64,000 bases of DNA, taken from Candidatus Bathyarchaeota archaeon. Lineage in GTDB: Archaea > Thermoproteota > Bathyarchaeia > Bathyarchaeales > DTEX01. Numbering within the stretch: position 1 is the first letter of the stretch; the number at the start of each line of letters is the position of its first letter. The DNA lies in contig JAGTRI010000005.1 in the NCBI GenBank assembly GCA_018397065.1, forward strand, positions 1-64,000. The letters are read 5' to 3'. The position numbers and the translations under genes are program-made. Under the pieces are notes generated by a model. The model searched no databases. It worked only from the letters and a program-made list of their open reading frames with translations, and was not told the origin of the DNA. This document shows positions 25,054 through 34,128 of the stretch, piece after piece.

Positions 25054-26389
25054 AAGTTTTCTCGAAATCTTGGAAGAGAAAAAACAGTTGGTCCACGTGA
25101 AAGAAGAGGTTTCAACAAAGCACGAAATCTCCTCAATAATGGACGCTTTTCAAGACGGCCCAGCGCTTCTTTTCGAAAACGTCAAAAGCCACTCGAAAGT
25201 TGTTGGAAACGTGTGCGGAACACGAGAAAGAATCCTCCAAGCATTAAGCGTATCAGCTGAACAACTTTACCCGAATCTTAGAGACGCGGTGTTGTCGCCT
25301 GAGACTCCCAAGGTTGTTGACGAAGGCCCAGTAAAAGAAGTCGTCGAACCGCCTAGGTTGTCAAAGATTCCCGTGCTAACACATTTCGAAAAAGACGCTG
25401 GACCCTACATAACCTCAGGCGTCGTGTCAGCCCAAAGCCCCGATGGAAAAGTTGAAAACGTCTCAATCCACAGGCTTCAGGTCTTGAACGACAAGCAGCT
25501 TGCCATCCGTTTGGTTCCTAGACACCTTTACAGGCTTTGGACCATGGCTAAAGAAAAGGGTAAAGACTTAGATGTGGCAATTTCAATTGGCGTTCACCCA
25601 GCTGTGCTATTAGCCGCGGCTTGTTCACCGCCTTTTGGAGTAAGCGAATTCGGAATTGCGAACAGGCTGCTATGCGGCTGTCTAAGATTGGTTAGGTGCG
25701 AAAAAGTTGACGCTTACGCAGTCGCTGAGGCTGAACTGGTTCTCGAAGGCAAAATCTCAGTAGCCAAAGAGGTTGATGAGGGACCATTTGTCGACATAAC
25801 GGGCACATACGACGTTCAGAGAAGCCAGCCTGTCGTAGATGTAGTTAGCGTCATGCATCGAAAAGACTACGTTTACCAGGCACTATTGCCCGGAGGCTCA
25901 GAGCACAGGATACTTATGGGACTGCCACGTGAAGCAGCCATTTACGACGCGGTCTCAAACGTCGTCCCAAATGTTAAGGCAGTGAACCTTACGCCAAGCG
26001 GTTGCGGATGGCTGCACGCTGTAATCTCGATTGAAAAACAGACTGATGGAGACGCAAAAAACGCTTTGTTAGCCGCGTTTGCTGGGCATCCAAGCCTTAA
26101 GCACGCTGTGGTAGTAGACTCCGACATCGACGTCTACAACCCTGAACAGGTGGAATGGGCAGTTGCCCTCCGATTCCAAGCAGACGAGGACTTGGTTGTG
26201 ATACCAAAAACGCGAGGATCAACCCTAGACCCGTCAGCTGACCAAGAAAGCGGGTTAACCTCAAAAATGGGCATCGACGCAACGCGACCCCTACGGGTGC
26301 CTAAAGAAAAATTTGAAAAGGCAAAGATACCGAAAACAGGTGCCAGCGAAAAAATTATTACAAAAATTCGGCGAGAACTGTTCGAGTAA
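25043..26389 (+). CDS. UbiD-family decarboxylase, probable trans-anhydromevalonate-5-phosphate decarboxylase
   Basis: Prenylated-FMN-dependent decarboxylase of the UbiD family, 448 residues, with GPALLFENVK, the VENVSIHRLQ segment, the FGVSEFGIANRL region and the C-terminal DPSADQESGLTSKMGIDAT block. In archaea one UbiD group decarboxylates trans-anhydromevalonate 5-phosphate to isopentenyl phosphate. Here the gene lies tail-to-tail (7-base gap) with both aconitase X subunits, which make that substrate, so this role is much more likely than ubiquinone or aromatic-acid decarboxylation. Start is GTG with GAGGGAAGG upstream. No UbiX (flavin prenyltransferase) gene is in the window. Confidence 0.85.
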   Translation: MSLRSFLEILEEKKQLVHVKEEVSTKHEISSIMDAFQDGPALLFENVKSHSKVVGNVCGTRERILQALSVSAEQLYPNLRDAVLSPETPKVVDEGPVKEVVEPPRLSKIPVLTHFEKDAGPYITSGVVSAQSPDGKVENVSIHRLQVLNDKQLAIRLVPRHLYRLWTMAKEKGKDLDVAISIGVHPAVLLAAACSPPFGVSEFGIANRLLCGCLRLVRCEKVDAYAVAEAELVLEGKISVAKEVDEGPFVDITGTYDVQRSQPVVDVVSVMHRKDYVYQALLPGGSEHRILMGLPREAAIYDAVSNVVPNVKAVNLTPSGCGWLHAVISIEKQTDGDAKNALLAAFAGHPSLKHAVVVDSDIDVYNPEQVEWAVALRFQADEDLVVIPKTRGSTLDPSADQESGLTSKMGIDATRPLRVPKEKFEKAKIPKTGASEKIITKIRRELFE

Positions 26390-26396
26390 TGCCTTT

Positions 26397-27575
26397 CTAT
26401 TTGTGGCAAGCTGTTTCGACGCATTGTTTTAACGTTGCTAATCTGACCTTGACCTTGTTCATGGTTGGCGCGTAGAACGCGGTTTTCGCAGAGTTCGTCA
26501 TCAAGGTGTCGACGCCGAGTTCCTTCAGCCACGTTACAACGGCGCATATGTCAGAAACAACCTTTCCGCCAGCTGCCTCAATAGTTTGAATGTGTCGTGC
26601 AGCCTTTGCCTTAACGTGGCGGGACGAGCAAACCCAGAACATAACATTTTCTTTAACCTTTCTTCCTTGAACGAGCCTCGCGACGTTTCTAACTTCGTTT
26701 AATGAGCAGTGTGGGCATCCGACAAAAACCATGTCTGGTTCCTCGCTGCATGTGGAAAGGTCTTCAAAAGCCTTTTTCAAGATTTGTCCATCAACCGCCA
26801 GTCTTTCAAGGTTCTCTGCTTTTTTTGGGCAACGGCTACAGGGATAGAAGACTGACGTCATTCCAGACGAGGCTAAGGCTGCGCTTAGCTGCTTTAAATC
26901 TGCCTCTTTTGGGTAACGTAGGCCTTCGATCACTGGTACTTTGTCCATTAAGTTTTTGCCTAAGAAGATTCCCAGCGCCCCATACCACACTTCGTTTTTC
27001 AGGTCTGTCTCAACCTTAACTAGGACGTTGGGCTCGCGGTTTTCAGGTTTATGCAGCCCGTGGTTTGGGGTTTTCCCGATCAGAGCGGATGCGAGGGCGC
27101 TTGGTCCTCCTTCACGGTTTGTCCATGAGCCTAAGACTGAGTTTGCGTAGACTACGGCTGATGATTCTGCCCACGCTAAGTGGCTGCCTTGTTTTGGCTT
27201 ACTTGCATAGTAAGGAGTGCATGTTAAAACGGGTTTTAGGCCCATGTTCTTGTAGAGTTCAACAATTTTTTCTTGTTTTTCCTTGACTGTTTCAGGCACA
27301 GCAGACCGCATTATTCCCTCGTAGTCGAGTCCTGAAGGGTTAACCGTTGAAGCAACCTTCGCTTTTGCTCCTGTCTCAGCTAAAGATTCGAGGAACTCGA
27401 TGGGAGCGTCGCCAAGAGTTTTGTATGAGACTCCTGAAACGTGAGCTGACTCGATTGGAATCAGTTTTTCCGCATCGAAAAGGTCTCCAAGCTTAACCAG
27501 TATCTTCATCGCGGTCTGGTATGCCCAGCCTTGTTCTCCCTCGTAGATTTTTTCTTCTTCAGCAGTCAAGTGCAA
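26397..27575 (-). CDS. Aconitase X catalytic subunit, probable phosphomevalonate dehydratase large subunit
   Basis: Aconitase-superfamily enzyme (DUF521 type), 392 residues, predicted to dehydrate mevalonate 5-phosphate to trans-anhydromevalonate 5-phosphate with an FeS cluster. It begins MHLTAEEEKIYEGEQGWAYQ, and has ESAHVSGVSYKTLGDAP, the CTPYY segment, NSVLGSWTNREGGPSALASA and VFVGCPHCSLNE; several conserved cysteines (CTPYY, GCPHC, WVCSSRHV) are available for cluster binding. It overlaps the small subunit gene by 10 bases. Hydroxyproline epimerase-type aconitase X is the alternative, but pairing with a UbiD-family gene favours the mevalonate role. Confidence 0.88.
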   Translation of the reverse strand: MHLTAEEEKIYEGEQGWAYQTAMKILVKLGDLFDAEKLIPIESAHVSGVSYKTLGDAPIEFLESLAETGAKAKVASTVNPSGLDYEGIMRSAVPETVKEKQEKIVELYKNMGLKPVLTCTPYYASKPKQGSHLAWAESSAVVYANSVLGSWTNREGGPSALASALIGKTPNHGLHKPENREPNVLVKVETDLKNEVWYGALGIFLGKNLMDKVPVIEGLRYPKEADLKQLSAALASSGMTSVFYPCSRCPKKAENLERLAVDGQILKKAFEDLSTCSEEPDMVFVGCPHCSLNEVRNVARLVQGRKVKENVMFWVCSSRHVKAKAARHIQTIEAAGGKVVSDICAVVTWLKELGVDTLMTNSAKTAFYAPTMNKVKVRLATLKQCVETACHK

Positions 27576-27982
27576 GCTTTTTTCCTCTCCAAGATTTTTA
27601 CTGTGCCTTTTCCGCCGTCAACCTCAACGGTGTCGCCTGTTCTTATCTGGGAAATATCGATTTTGTCAACCATGGGAACGTCTGCGATGACTGCTCCAAC
27701 GACTACAACTGGGTCAGCTGTTTCGTTCACAATCGCCTTTGGACCCACGTTCTTTTTTGCAAGCGAGTAAAGAACGTAGCTGCCAACAGTTGACCCGTGC
27801 CCGTGAGGAAAACAAAAAACAACATCTTTGATGCTTTTCCCCAAAAGATCGTGGTTTTTCTCGGTCACCAAGCCGGTCTCGGGATCCACGCCGCCTAGAA
27901 AACTTAGCGGTTTCTTGGATACCAAAGCTGTACCAGATTTAATGCCTGAGACCAGCGGGCGTCCCTTAAGTTCAAGATCCAT
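27566..27982 (-). CDS. Aconitase X swivel domain, probable phosphomevalonate dehydratase small subunit
   Basis: Small partner of the aconitase X large subunit (DUF126 type). From the ATG at 27982 it is 138 residues, starting MDLELKGRPLVSGIKSGTAL, with the GGVDPETGLV and FPHGHGSTVGSYVLY motifs typical of the family. The frame is open to 28042, but a TATA box at 28005-28013 is 27 bases before the ATG at 27982, giving a leaderless transcript and fixing the start there. The archaeal two-subunit form is seen, not the fused bacterial form. Confidence 0.88.
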   Translation of the reverse strand: MDLELKGRPLVSGIKSGTALVSKKPLSFLGGVDPETGLVTEKNHDLLGKSIKDVVFCFPHGHGSTVGSYVLYSLAKKNVGPKAIVNETADPVVVVGAVIADVPMVDKIDISQIRTGDTVEVDGGKGTVKILERKKACT

Positions 27983-28004
27983 TTTTTCTACCCTTTTTTC
28001 GAGG

Positions 28005-28013
28005 CTTATAAAA
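28005..28013 (-). promoter_or_regulatory. TATA box of the aconitase X genes
   Basis: TTTTATAAG on the minus strand, centred 27 bases before the ATG at 27982. This is the spacing of a leaderless archaeal promoter and supports that start. Confidence 0.6.
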
Positions 28014-28048
28014 TGAGAGCCAATGTTTCTTTTTTTGGGCAAAACGTT

Positions 28049-28441
28049 TTACTTATACTTAGCGTAAGTTTCTTCTTGCCTTTTTGAAGCCACATCAAGC
28101 AGAGCCTTGTAGTACTCTCCTGTTTCAATTTTTGTGCAGATGTTTCCTAAGGCTTCATGGACGTTTCGGAAGTACTCCTTGTCTGAGGCTTCAAGCCTTC
28201 CTTTTCGAATCATTGCTACGCGGTCTTGAATTCCCAGTCCTGCTTCTCTAAGCGAAACATAAAGAACGCGGTGTTCAACTCTAATAAGCTCTGGACATGT
28301 TTCGTTAGCCAGTTCAACGAGGTCTTCGCCTACTGCCTGAATGTGCGGCATGTCCCAAGACAACATGTAAACTTCGTTTCTTTTGAGGATTTCTCTTAAT
28401 CGAGTCTGAATAATGTTAAGTATCGGCAGAAACCTCTCCAT
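28049..28441 (-). CDS. Conserved-looking hypothetical protein
   Basis: A 130-residue, mostly helical, charged protein with no membrane segment and no motif I recognise; a WDMPHIQ segment and a stretch ELIRVEHRVLYVSL are the most distinctive parts. It is upstream of the aconitase X pair on the same strand, but those genes have their own promoter, so no functional link follows. It is back-to-back with the ABC exporter genes. Codon use and length look genuine. Confidence 0.6.
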   Translation of the reverse strand: MERFLPILNIIQTRLREILKRNEVYMLSWDMPHIQAVGEDLVELANETCPELIRVEHRVLYVSLREAGLGIQDRVAMIRKGRLEASDKEYFRNVHEALGNICTKIETGEYYKALLDVASKRQEETYAKYK

Positions 28442-28592
28442 ATCAGTCTCTTAATTATTAATGGATTTATGCCTTTAAAGATTGCTTAAAAAATGTTACC
28501 GATTAACTGTTCAGCCGTTTCCCTATGGGCGTTTTCTTCTTTTTTGGCACATGCTTTTAAGGTTTTATTGCGAATTTTGTTGTCGAGGAAAC

Positions 28593-29357
28593 ATGCAGCA
28601 ATATGCTGTTGAAACTTTTGACCTTACTAAAAGGTTCGGCAACTACACAGCTGTGAATGGCATAAACCTAAGAGTAGAAGCTGGAACAATTCACAGCCTA
28701 CTTGGGCCGAATGGAGCGGGAAAAACAACCGTGCTAAACATGCTTTCTGGCGTTTTGAAACCCACAAGTGGCTCAGCTAAGATTCTTGGCTTTGACGTTG
28801 AAAAGGAGCCTGAAAAGTCAAAAAGTTTGGTTGGATATTTGCCTGAAGAGCCTCAAATCTATGAAACATTGACAGTCAGAGAGTTTCTGAGGCTTGTCGG
28901 AAGAGCTTACTCGTTACCGAATGATGTTTTGGAAAACCGCATCGACGAATATTTGGAGCTTTTTGACTTAAAACGTGTTGAGCAGAATTTTTGCGGAGCC
29001 CTTTCGCACGGCATGAAACAGCGGGTAGTCGTTTGTTCAATTCTGGTTCATGATCCCAAAGTTATTTTGCTCGACGAGCCGTTCTACGGGCTGGATCCCG
29101 CCTCAAGCAGGCTTTTTAAGGAGATTCTAAGGGACAAAGCTACGAATGGATGCTCAATACTTGTTTCTACTCATATCCTCGAAATTGCTGAACGATTATG
29201 TGATAGGGTCACGATACTGAGCGAAGGGAGAATCGTTGCTGAAGGAACAATGGACGAGCTGAAAGCTAAGGCAGGCATGATTGAAAACACAACTTTGGAA
29301 GACGCTTTTCTTGCACTGACAAGGAGGAATGAACGTTCGCTGGAAAAACAGCTCTGA
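28593..29357 (+). CDS. ABC transporter ATP-binding protein (ABC-2 exporter type)
   Basis: Cytoplasmic ATPase of 254 residues that drives the permease encoded next. Walker A is LGPNGAGKTT (about residues 37-46), the signature LSHGMKQR, Walker B VILLDEPFYGLDP, and the H-loop in STHILEIAE; the order and the C-terminal tail match drug, lipid or peptide exporters of the CcmA/Nod type. The ATG at 28593 follows GAGGAA; the frame is open further upstream without a better start. The stop shares bases with the permease start. Confidence 0.92.
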   Translation: MQQYAVETFDLTKRFGNYTAVNGINLRVEAGTIHSLLGPNGAGKTTVLNMLSGVLKPTSGSAKILGFDVEKEPEKSKSLVGYLPEEPQIYETLTVREFLRLVGRAYSLPNDVLENRIDEYLELFDLKRVEQNFCGALSHGMKQRVVVCSILVHDPKVILLDEPFYGLDPASSRLFKEILRDKATNGCSILVSTHILEIAERLCDRVTILSEGRIVAEGTMDELKAKAGMIENTTLEDAFLALTRRNERSLEKQL

Positions 29358-31030
29358 TGATCAAATACGAGTTGATTATGCTTCGGACATCGCTTGCTCT
29401 AAACGTTAGAAAACCAAGCTATGTTGCCAGTCACACAGCGCTTTTTTTAACAGCACTAATAGTAGGCGTCTCAATTGCCCTTTCACCTCAATATTTAATT
29501 ATGGACAATTACCCCTCTGGTCTTTCAGGGTCAAAAGCAGACATTCAAAATATTCTTGGCATTCTTTTTGCTTTTTTGCTGCTTTATACTTTGCTTCGAG
29601 GAGTCTTCAGCCAAGGAGTGAGAAACTACATAACGACAGCGGACAACGACTTTCTCGCCTTAACGCCTATTAATGCACAGTCGCTTGTCTTTGCAAAGTG
29701 CATAAGAAACATGGTGTCTAGGCTCCCAATAGCTTTAATTGCGTTTTTCGTCATGTTTCCTTCTTCACTAGTATTGAAGACACCTTTAGTTTTATTTTTC
29801 ACTGCTTTACTGTCGCTGACTTTGTACATAGAATTTCTTCAAGCCTTAAGCGTCGCAATTCAGTCGACCTCAGACGCGGTTCGGCGCAAAGTCTCTCAAC
29901 GCGCAAGATCCTTTCTTAAAATGGCGGCCCTTATTGTGTTAGCAACCTTCGTTACTGTTGCATTGTTAAGTGCCTATTTCCCAGCTCTGATAAATGACGC
30001 CTTTATGAATGAAACAACAAGGCAAGTTTGGAGCTGCCTACCAAGCACGATAGCCGCATCATCCATTGTCGACCTTATACTATCATGTAACTTCGGCACG
30101 ACAATTTATAACCTTGGCCTTCAGACGATCTTTATCGGCGTGTCTTTAGCTGCAACTTACGCTTCCTCAAAAGTTTTGCATCCAGAACATTTATCTCCAA
30201 GTCATTTGTCTGTTGTCATCCGCCACCCATTTGGGTTTAGCATTGGACGTTTCATCGAACACAGGTTCTGCTGGAAGAGACCCTCCCACATTGTGTTTTT
30301 GAAGGATTTACACCTAACACTCAGAGGAGCATTGATTGACTTTTCAGTTTTGAACTATGTCTTCATGTACGTTGTTTCGATAGCTGTGTGGTTCATGTTG
30401 AACTCGGTTCTTCCGTTGAAGGACATTCCAAACTTTGAAGAAGCACTTAACTCGATGAGAATATTCGTGAAGGAGTTCGTCATAATTCTTGCTTTGATGC
30501 CATTTATCCCAGCACTCACTTCGTTCAGCCGCGAACACGAAAAACTCTGGATTCTGAAATCCTTTCCCTTCAAAAGCAGGGAAACATCTAACGGAAAGTT
30601 TCTTTTTGCCCTAATCATCTCAGCCGTTTCGTTGACCCCTATGGCCCTGACAGCCAGCTTGGTTTTTAACATAACATTTTCAGAGTGGATGTTCGTTGTG
30701 CTTCTTCCGTTTATCATGTTAATCGCTAATTCTTTCGGGGTTCTAGTCGGAGCCTACCTGCCACCGTACGACTTAAACAACCAGATGTCGATTAAGTCAA
30801 CAGGCACCTTTTTCATTTCGTTAGTCTTCATTCTGTCACCGTTCGCCTTGGTCGCCTCCGCAGATTCACCGATGCTTAAGACAGTGTATCTCGCAGTGCT
30901 TGCTGTATACTCGTTTTTTGTCACAAACATCTTTTTAGAAAAAGCCAGTAAGGGGTTCGAAAAAATGGAGTTGAGAAGGGTTTTACCCTGTAACCAAAAT
31001 CCTGAGCAGCCAACGTTGACAGACAATTGA
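29357..31030 (+). CDS. ABC-2 type permease
   Basis: Integral membrane protein of 557 residues with about twelve hydrophobic segments arranged in two similar halves (first half roughly residues 25-270, second 320-540). It forms the transmembrane channel for the ATPase encoded immediately upstream, whose stop overlaps this start. No substrate-binding protein is nearby, consistent with export. The substrate cannot be deduced. Confidence 0.82.
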   Translation: MIKYELIMLRTSLALNVRKPSYVASHTALFLTALIVGVSIALSPQYLIMDNYPSGLSGSKADIQNILGILFAFLLLYTLLRGVFSQGVRNYITTADNDFLALTPINAQSLVFAKCIRNMVSRLPIALIAFFVMFPSSLVLKTPLVLFFTALLSLTLYIEFLQALSVAIQSTSDAVRRKVSQRARSFLKMAALIVLATFVTVALLSAYFPALINDAFMNETTRQVWSCLPSTIAASSIVDLILSCNFGTTIYNLGLQTIFIGVSLAATYASSKVLHPEHLSPSHLSVVIRHPFGFSIGRFIEHRFCWKRPSHIVFLKDLHLTLRGALIDFSVLNYVFMYVVSIAVWFMLNSVLPLKDIPNFEEALNSMRIFVKEFVIILALMPFIPALTSFSREHEKLWILKSFPFKSRETSNGKFLFALIISAVSLTPMALTASLVFNITFSEWMFVVLLPFIMLIANSFGVLVGAYLPPYDLNNQMSIKSTGTFFISLVFILSPFALVASADSPMLKTVYLAVLAVYSFFVTNIFLEKASKGFEKMELRRVLPCNQNPEQPTLTDN

Positions 31031-31037
31031 TTCCTAT

Positions 31038-32360
31038 TTATATTGCTACTTTTTTGCCAAAAAAGGGCAACCTCTTTCTGCGCAGCGACTTCATCATTCT
31101 TTTAGCCATGTTGTATTGCTGAAGAAGGTTTTTCACGTCTTTCTCTGTTGTGCCCGAGCCTCTGGCGACACGTCTAACCCTTGAGGAGCTTAGTATTTTC
31201 GGGTCTTCCCTTTCTTCAGGCGTCATAGACTGGATGATGACACGCCACTTCTTCAACTGGTCTTCAGCCACGCTCATCTTGTCAGCCGGAATCTCGTAGC
31301 CGAAACCTGGCACCATCTTCAAAATTTTGTCCAGTGGACCCATACTTCGCATAGCCTCAAACTGCTCGTACATGTCAGCCAACGTGAACTTGCCGCTGAG
31401 AATAGCCTTAGCCTTCTTATCAGGAACCTTAACCTCGGCTTCCCTGACCCTTTCAATGAGGCTTTGCAGGTCGCCCATACCTAAGAGCCTACCTACGAAC
31501 CTCGGCGGGTCAAAAGGTTCAATTGCGTCGACTTTTTCACCTGTCCCAATGAACTTTATAGGCGCACCTGTGGCAGCAACAGCAGATAGTGCCCCACCTC
31601 CACGGGCTGAGCCGTCAAGCTTTGCGACGATGATTGAGCCTATAGGCGTGGCTTTATGGAATGCTTCGGCTTGAACAGCAGCTTGCTGACCGATTGTTCC
31701 ATCTATGACCATAATGACCTCGTCTGGTTGAACCGTCCTTTCAAGCATCTTCATTTCCTTTATCAAGCTTTCTTCGTCCTTGTGTCTACCAGCAGTGTCA
31801 ACTAGCACAATGTCAAAGTTTTGGAATCTCTTAAGCCCCTCAGCCGCAACCTTCGAGGCGTCCTTCTCCTTCATGTCCCCGTAAACTGGAACATTAATCT
31901 GCTCAGCGAGCTGCTGGAGCTGAGCGAACGCGCCAGCTCTGAAAGTGTCTGCGCAGACAACTGCTGTTTTGAAGCCTCGCTTCTGAAAGTACCTTGCCAA
32001 CTTCGCGGTTGTCGTCGTTTTTCCTGAACCTTGAATCCCGACAAGCATGAAAACGTTTCTTTTCCCAGACTTCACCGTTAACGGAACAGGTTTTTCGCCT
32101 AGAAATCGCGTTATCTCCTCGTAAACCACCTTGACAATGTGCTCTCTCCTCGGAATTCCAGGCGGAACCTTCTCCTTCAAGGCACGCTCTTCTATTCGTT
32201 TTGAAAGGTCCAAGACTAACTTGACATTCACGTCGGCTTGAAGCATCGACCTTTGAAGGTCGCGGACGAGCTCTCTGACAACGGCTTCGTCGACAACGGA
32301 GACTCTGAGAAGCTTCTTCAACGACTCGTAAAGCGATGAACCCAAACCCTCCAAAACCAA
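31038..32360 (-). CDS. srp54: Signal recognition particle 54 kDa protein
   Basis: GTPase that binds signal sequences and 7S RNA and targets ribosomes to the membrane. The N domain, the G domain (GIQGSGKTTTTAKL, DTAGRH, TKLDG-like AKLDGSARGGG) and the M domain (GKFTLADMYEQFEAMRSMGPL) are complete. The usual archaeal N-terminus (MVLxxLGSSL) is matched by TTG at 32360, giving 440 residues; the frame continues eight codons upstream to a TTG at 32384, which adds residues absent from relatives. Confidence 0.96.
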   Translation of the reverse strand: MVLEGLGSSLYESLKKLLRVSVVDEAVVRELVRDLQRSMLQADVNVKLVLDLSKRIEERALKEKVPPGIPRREHIVKVVYEEITRFLGEKPVPLTVKSGKRNVFMLVGIQGSGKTTTTAKLARYFQKRGFKTAVVCADTFRAGAFAQLQQLAEQINVPVYGDMKEKDASKVAAEGLKRFQNFDIVLVDTAGRHKDEESLIKEMKMLERTVQPDEVIMVIDGTIGQQAAVQAEAFHKATPIGSIIVAKLDGSARGGGALSAVAATGAPIKFIGTGEKVDAIEPFDPPRFVGRLLGMGDLQSLIERVREAEVKVPDKKAKAILSGKFTLADMYEQFEAMRSMGPLDKILKMVPGFGYEIPADKMSVAEDQLKKWRVIIQSMTPEEREDPKILSSSRVRRVARGSGTTEKDVKNLLQQYNMAKRMMKSLRRKRLPFFGKKVAI

Positions 32361-32584
32361 ACTTCTCAGCCAACCAACAAACAATTAACGTTAAACATTA
32401 AAGATGTTTATTAAAACACTGGTAAAGAACTTGCCCAAAAACCTATCTTTAAAAGCATTCTCAAAATGTTTAACCATAGTCGCTCGATTTTCTTTTCGTA
32501 AAGGTGCCCATTCATCTTAAAAAGAACGTAGGTTAAAGTTTATCAATACTTCAATCGTTCTATCGCTTAAGGTGAGGATTCACG

Positions 32585-33637
32585 TTGAAGATGATTGATT
32601 TGCGAAGCGACACAGTTACGTTGCCAACTGAGGAGATGCTTGAGGCTATCAGGCATGCTAAACTCGGAGACGACGTTTACGGCGAGGACCCAACCGTCAA
32701 CAGGCTTGAGGAGATGGCGGCGAAGAAGATGGGAAAAGAGGCTGCCATGCTTGTGCCAAGCGGGACGATGGCTAACCTTGTGTCGGTGATGTGCAACGCG
32801 AATCGTGGAGAAAGCGCCGTGTTAGAGGCGGATTCCCACATCTACTGGTACGAGCTAGGCGGAATCTCAGCAATCGCAGGCGTACTGCCCCTGCCAGTTA
32901 AGGGAACCTTAGGCGTAATGGATCCGGCTGATGTCGAAGCTACCATTCGACCGAAGGGTCTGCACATGGCAAAGACTACGCTTGTATGCATCGAAAACAC
33001 GCATAATAGGGCTGGAGGCACGATTGTTACGCCTTCGCAAATTGAGGCAATAAGCAAAGTGGCCAAGGAACATGGACTCAGGCTTTACATGGACGGTGCC
33101 CGAATCTTCAATGCAGCCGTCGCATTGAAGGTAGATGTGCAGCAGTTCACGCGGCACGTTGACAATCTCATGTTCTGCCTTTCAAAAGGGCTTAGCTGCC
33201 CAATAGGCTCCATCGTGGTTGGCTCCGAGGAACACATTCAGAAGGCTCGGAGAATTCGTAAAATCCTAGGTGGCGGAATGAGGCAGGCAGGAGTTATTGC
33301 TGCTCCAGGCATAATTGCTCTTGAAAAAATGATTGATCGCCTCGAGGATGATCATCACAACGCCCGTCTGCTCGCTGAAGGGCTTAACAGGATGGAGGGA
33401 ATCAAGATTGACATGAGAACGGTTCAGACTAACATGGTTATCTTCAGCGTTGAAGACTTAGGTGTTAAAGCAGACGTTTTCGTGAAGAAGCTAAGGGAAC
33501 ACGGCGTCCTCGCTGGTAACATAAGCAAAACGAGAGTTAGGATGGTCACGCATAGGGGCATCGAAAAGGAAGACATCTCGAAGGCGTTGACGGCAACTGA
33601 GGAAACAATAAGGGAACTACGTGGGAAAAAGGGTTAA
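32585..33637 (+). CDS. ltaE: Low-specificity L-threonine aldolase
   Basis: PLP enzyme cleaving threonine or allo-threonine to glycine and acetaldehyde. It begins MIDLRSDTVTLPTEEM, has the PSGTMANL phosphate-binding segment, DGARIFNA, and the PLP lysine K201 in CLSKGLSCPIGS. The TTG at 32585 lies eight bases after GGTGAGG; an ATG two codons later is an alternative. The length of about 350 residues is normal. The gene stands alone between srp54 (divergent) and the aIF5A gene. Confidence 0.94.
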   Translation: MKMIDLRSDTVTLPTEEMLEAIRHAKLGDDVYGEDPTVNRLEEMAAKKMGKEAAMLVPSGTMANLVSVMCNANRGESAVLEADSHIYWYELGGISAIAGVLPLPVKGTLGVMDPADVEATIRPKGLHMAKTTLVCIENTHNRAGGTIVTPSQIEAISKVAKEHGLRLYMDGARIFNAAVALKVDVQQFTRHVDNLMFCLSKGLSCPIGSIVVGSEEHIQKARRIRKILGGGMRQAGVIAAPGIIALEKMIDRLEDDHHNARLLAEGLNRMEGIKIDMRTVQTNMVIFSVEDLGVKADVFVKKLREHGVLAGNISKTRVRMVTHRGIEKEDISKALTATEETIRELRGKKG

Positions 33638-33655
33638 CGTGCAGATAACCTTTTG

Positions 33656-34045
33656 TCACTTCACACGCATAACTTTGGTTTTACCTAGGATGTTCCAGTA
33701 TTCAACTTCGGCGCCTTCGCTTAGCCTTGGCTTAAGCTCATCCTCTGGAAGAGGCGCCTCAAAAACTTCGTATGATTCAAGATCCATCAGCTGCAGAGAA
33801 TTTGGAAGAATCGCAATTATTTGACCCGTCTTTTTTTCAATCATAGGCATGTCGACCTTGGCGTCCACGGGTTTAACGAAGCTGCGTTTTAGGTTGTCGA
33901 AGACTCCGATGGCGACTACACGAGCTTTTGCTGCGCCGTGTTTTCCGGGTTTAGACTTCGTTATCTCCACTATTCTGCACGGAGCGTCATCTACGATTAC
34001 ATAGCTTCCAACCTTCAGGTCTCCAACATCCACAGGTTTGCTCAT
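33656..34045 (-). CDS. eif5a: Translation initiation factor aIF5A
   Basis: Factor that helps ribosomes through difficult peptide bonds. The 129-residue protein has the hypusine loop TKSKPGKHGAAKAR, with the modified lysine expected at K35, and a C-terminal OB fold. The ATG at 34045 is chosen because GAGG lies nine bases upstream; the ATG at 34054 directly abuts that site. It is divergent from NAD kinase. Confidence 0.96.
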   Translation of the reverse strand: MSKPVDVGDLKVGSYVIVDDAPCRIVEITKSKPGKHGAAKARVVAIGVFDNLKRSFVKPVDAKVDMPMIEKKTGQIIAILPNSLQLMDLESYEVFEAPLPEDELKPRLSEGAEVEYWNILGKTKVMRVK

Positions 34046-34128
34046 AGTCTTCATCCTCTATTTTTATGAAACCATAACCTTTAACATACGAAAGCTTAAT
34101 TACTATAATAAGTTTCCGCCCATCATTC

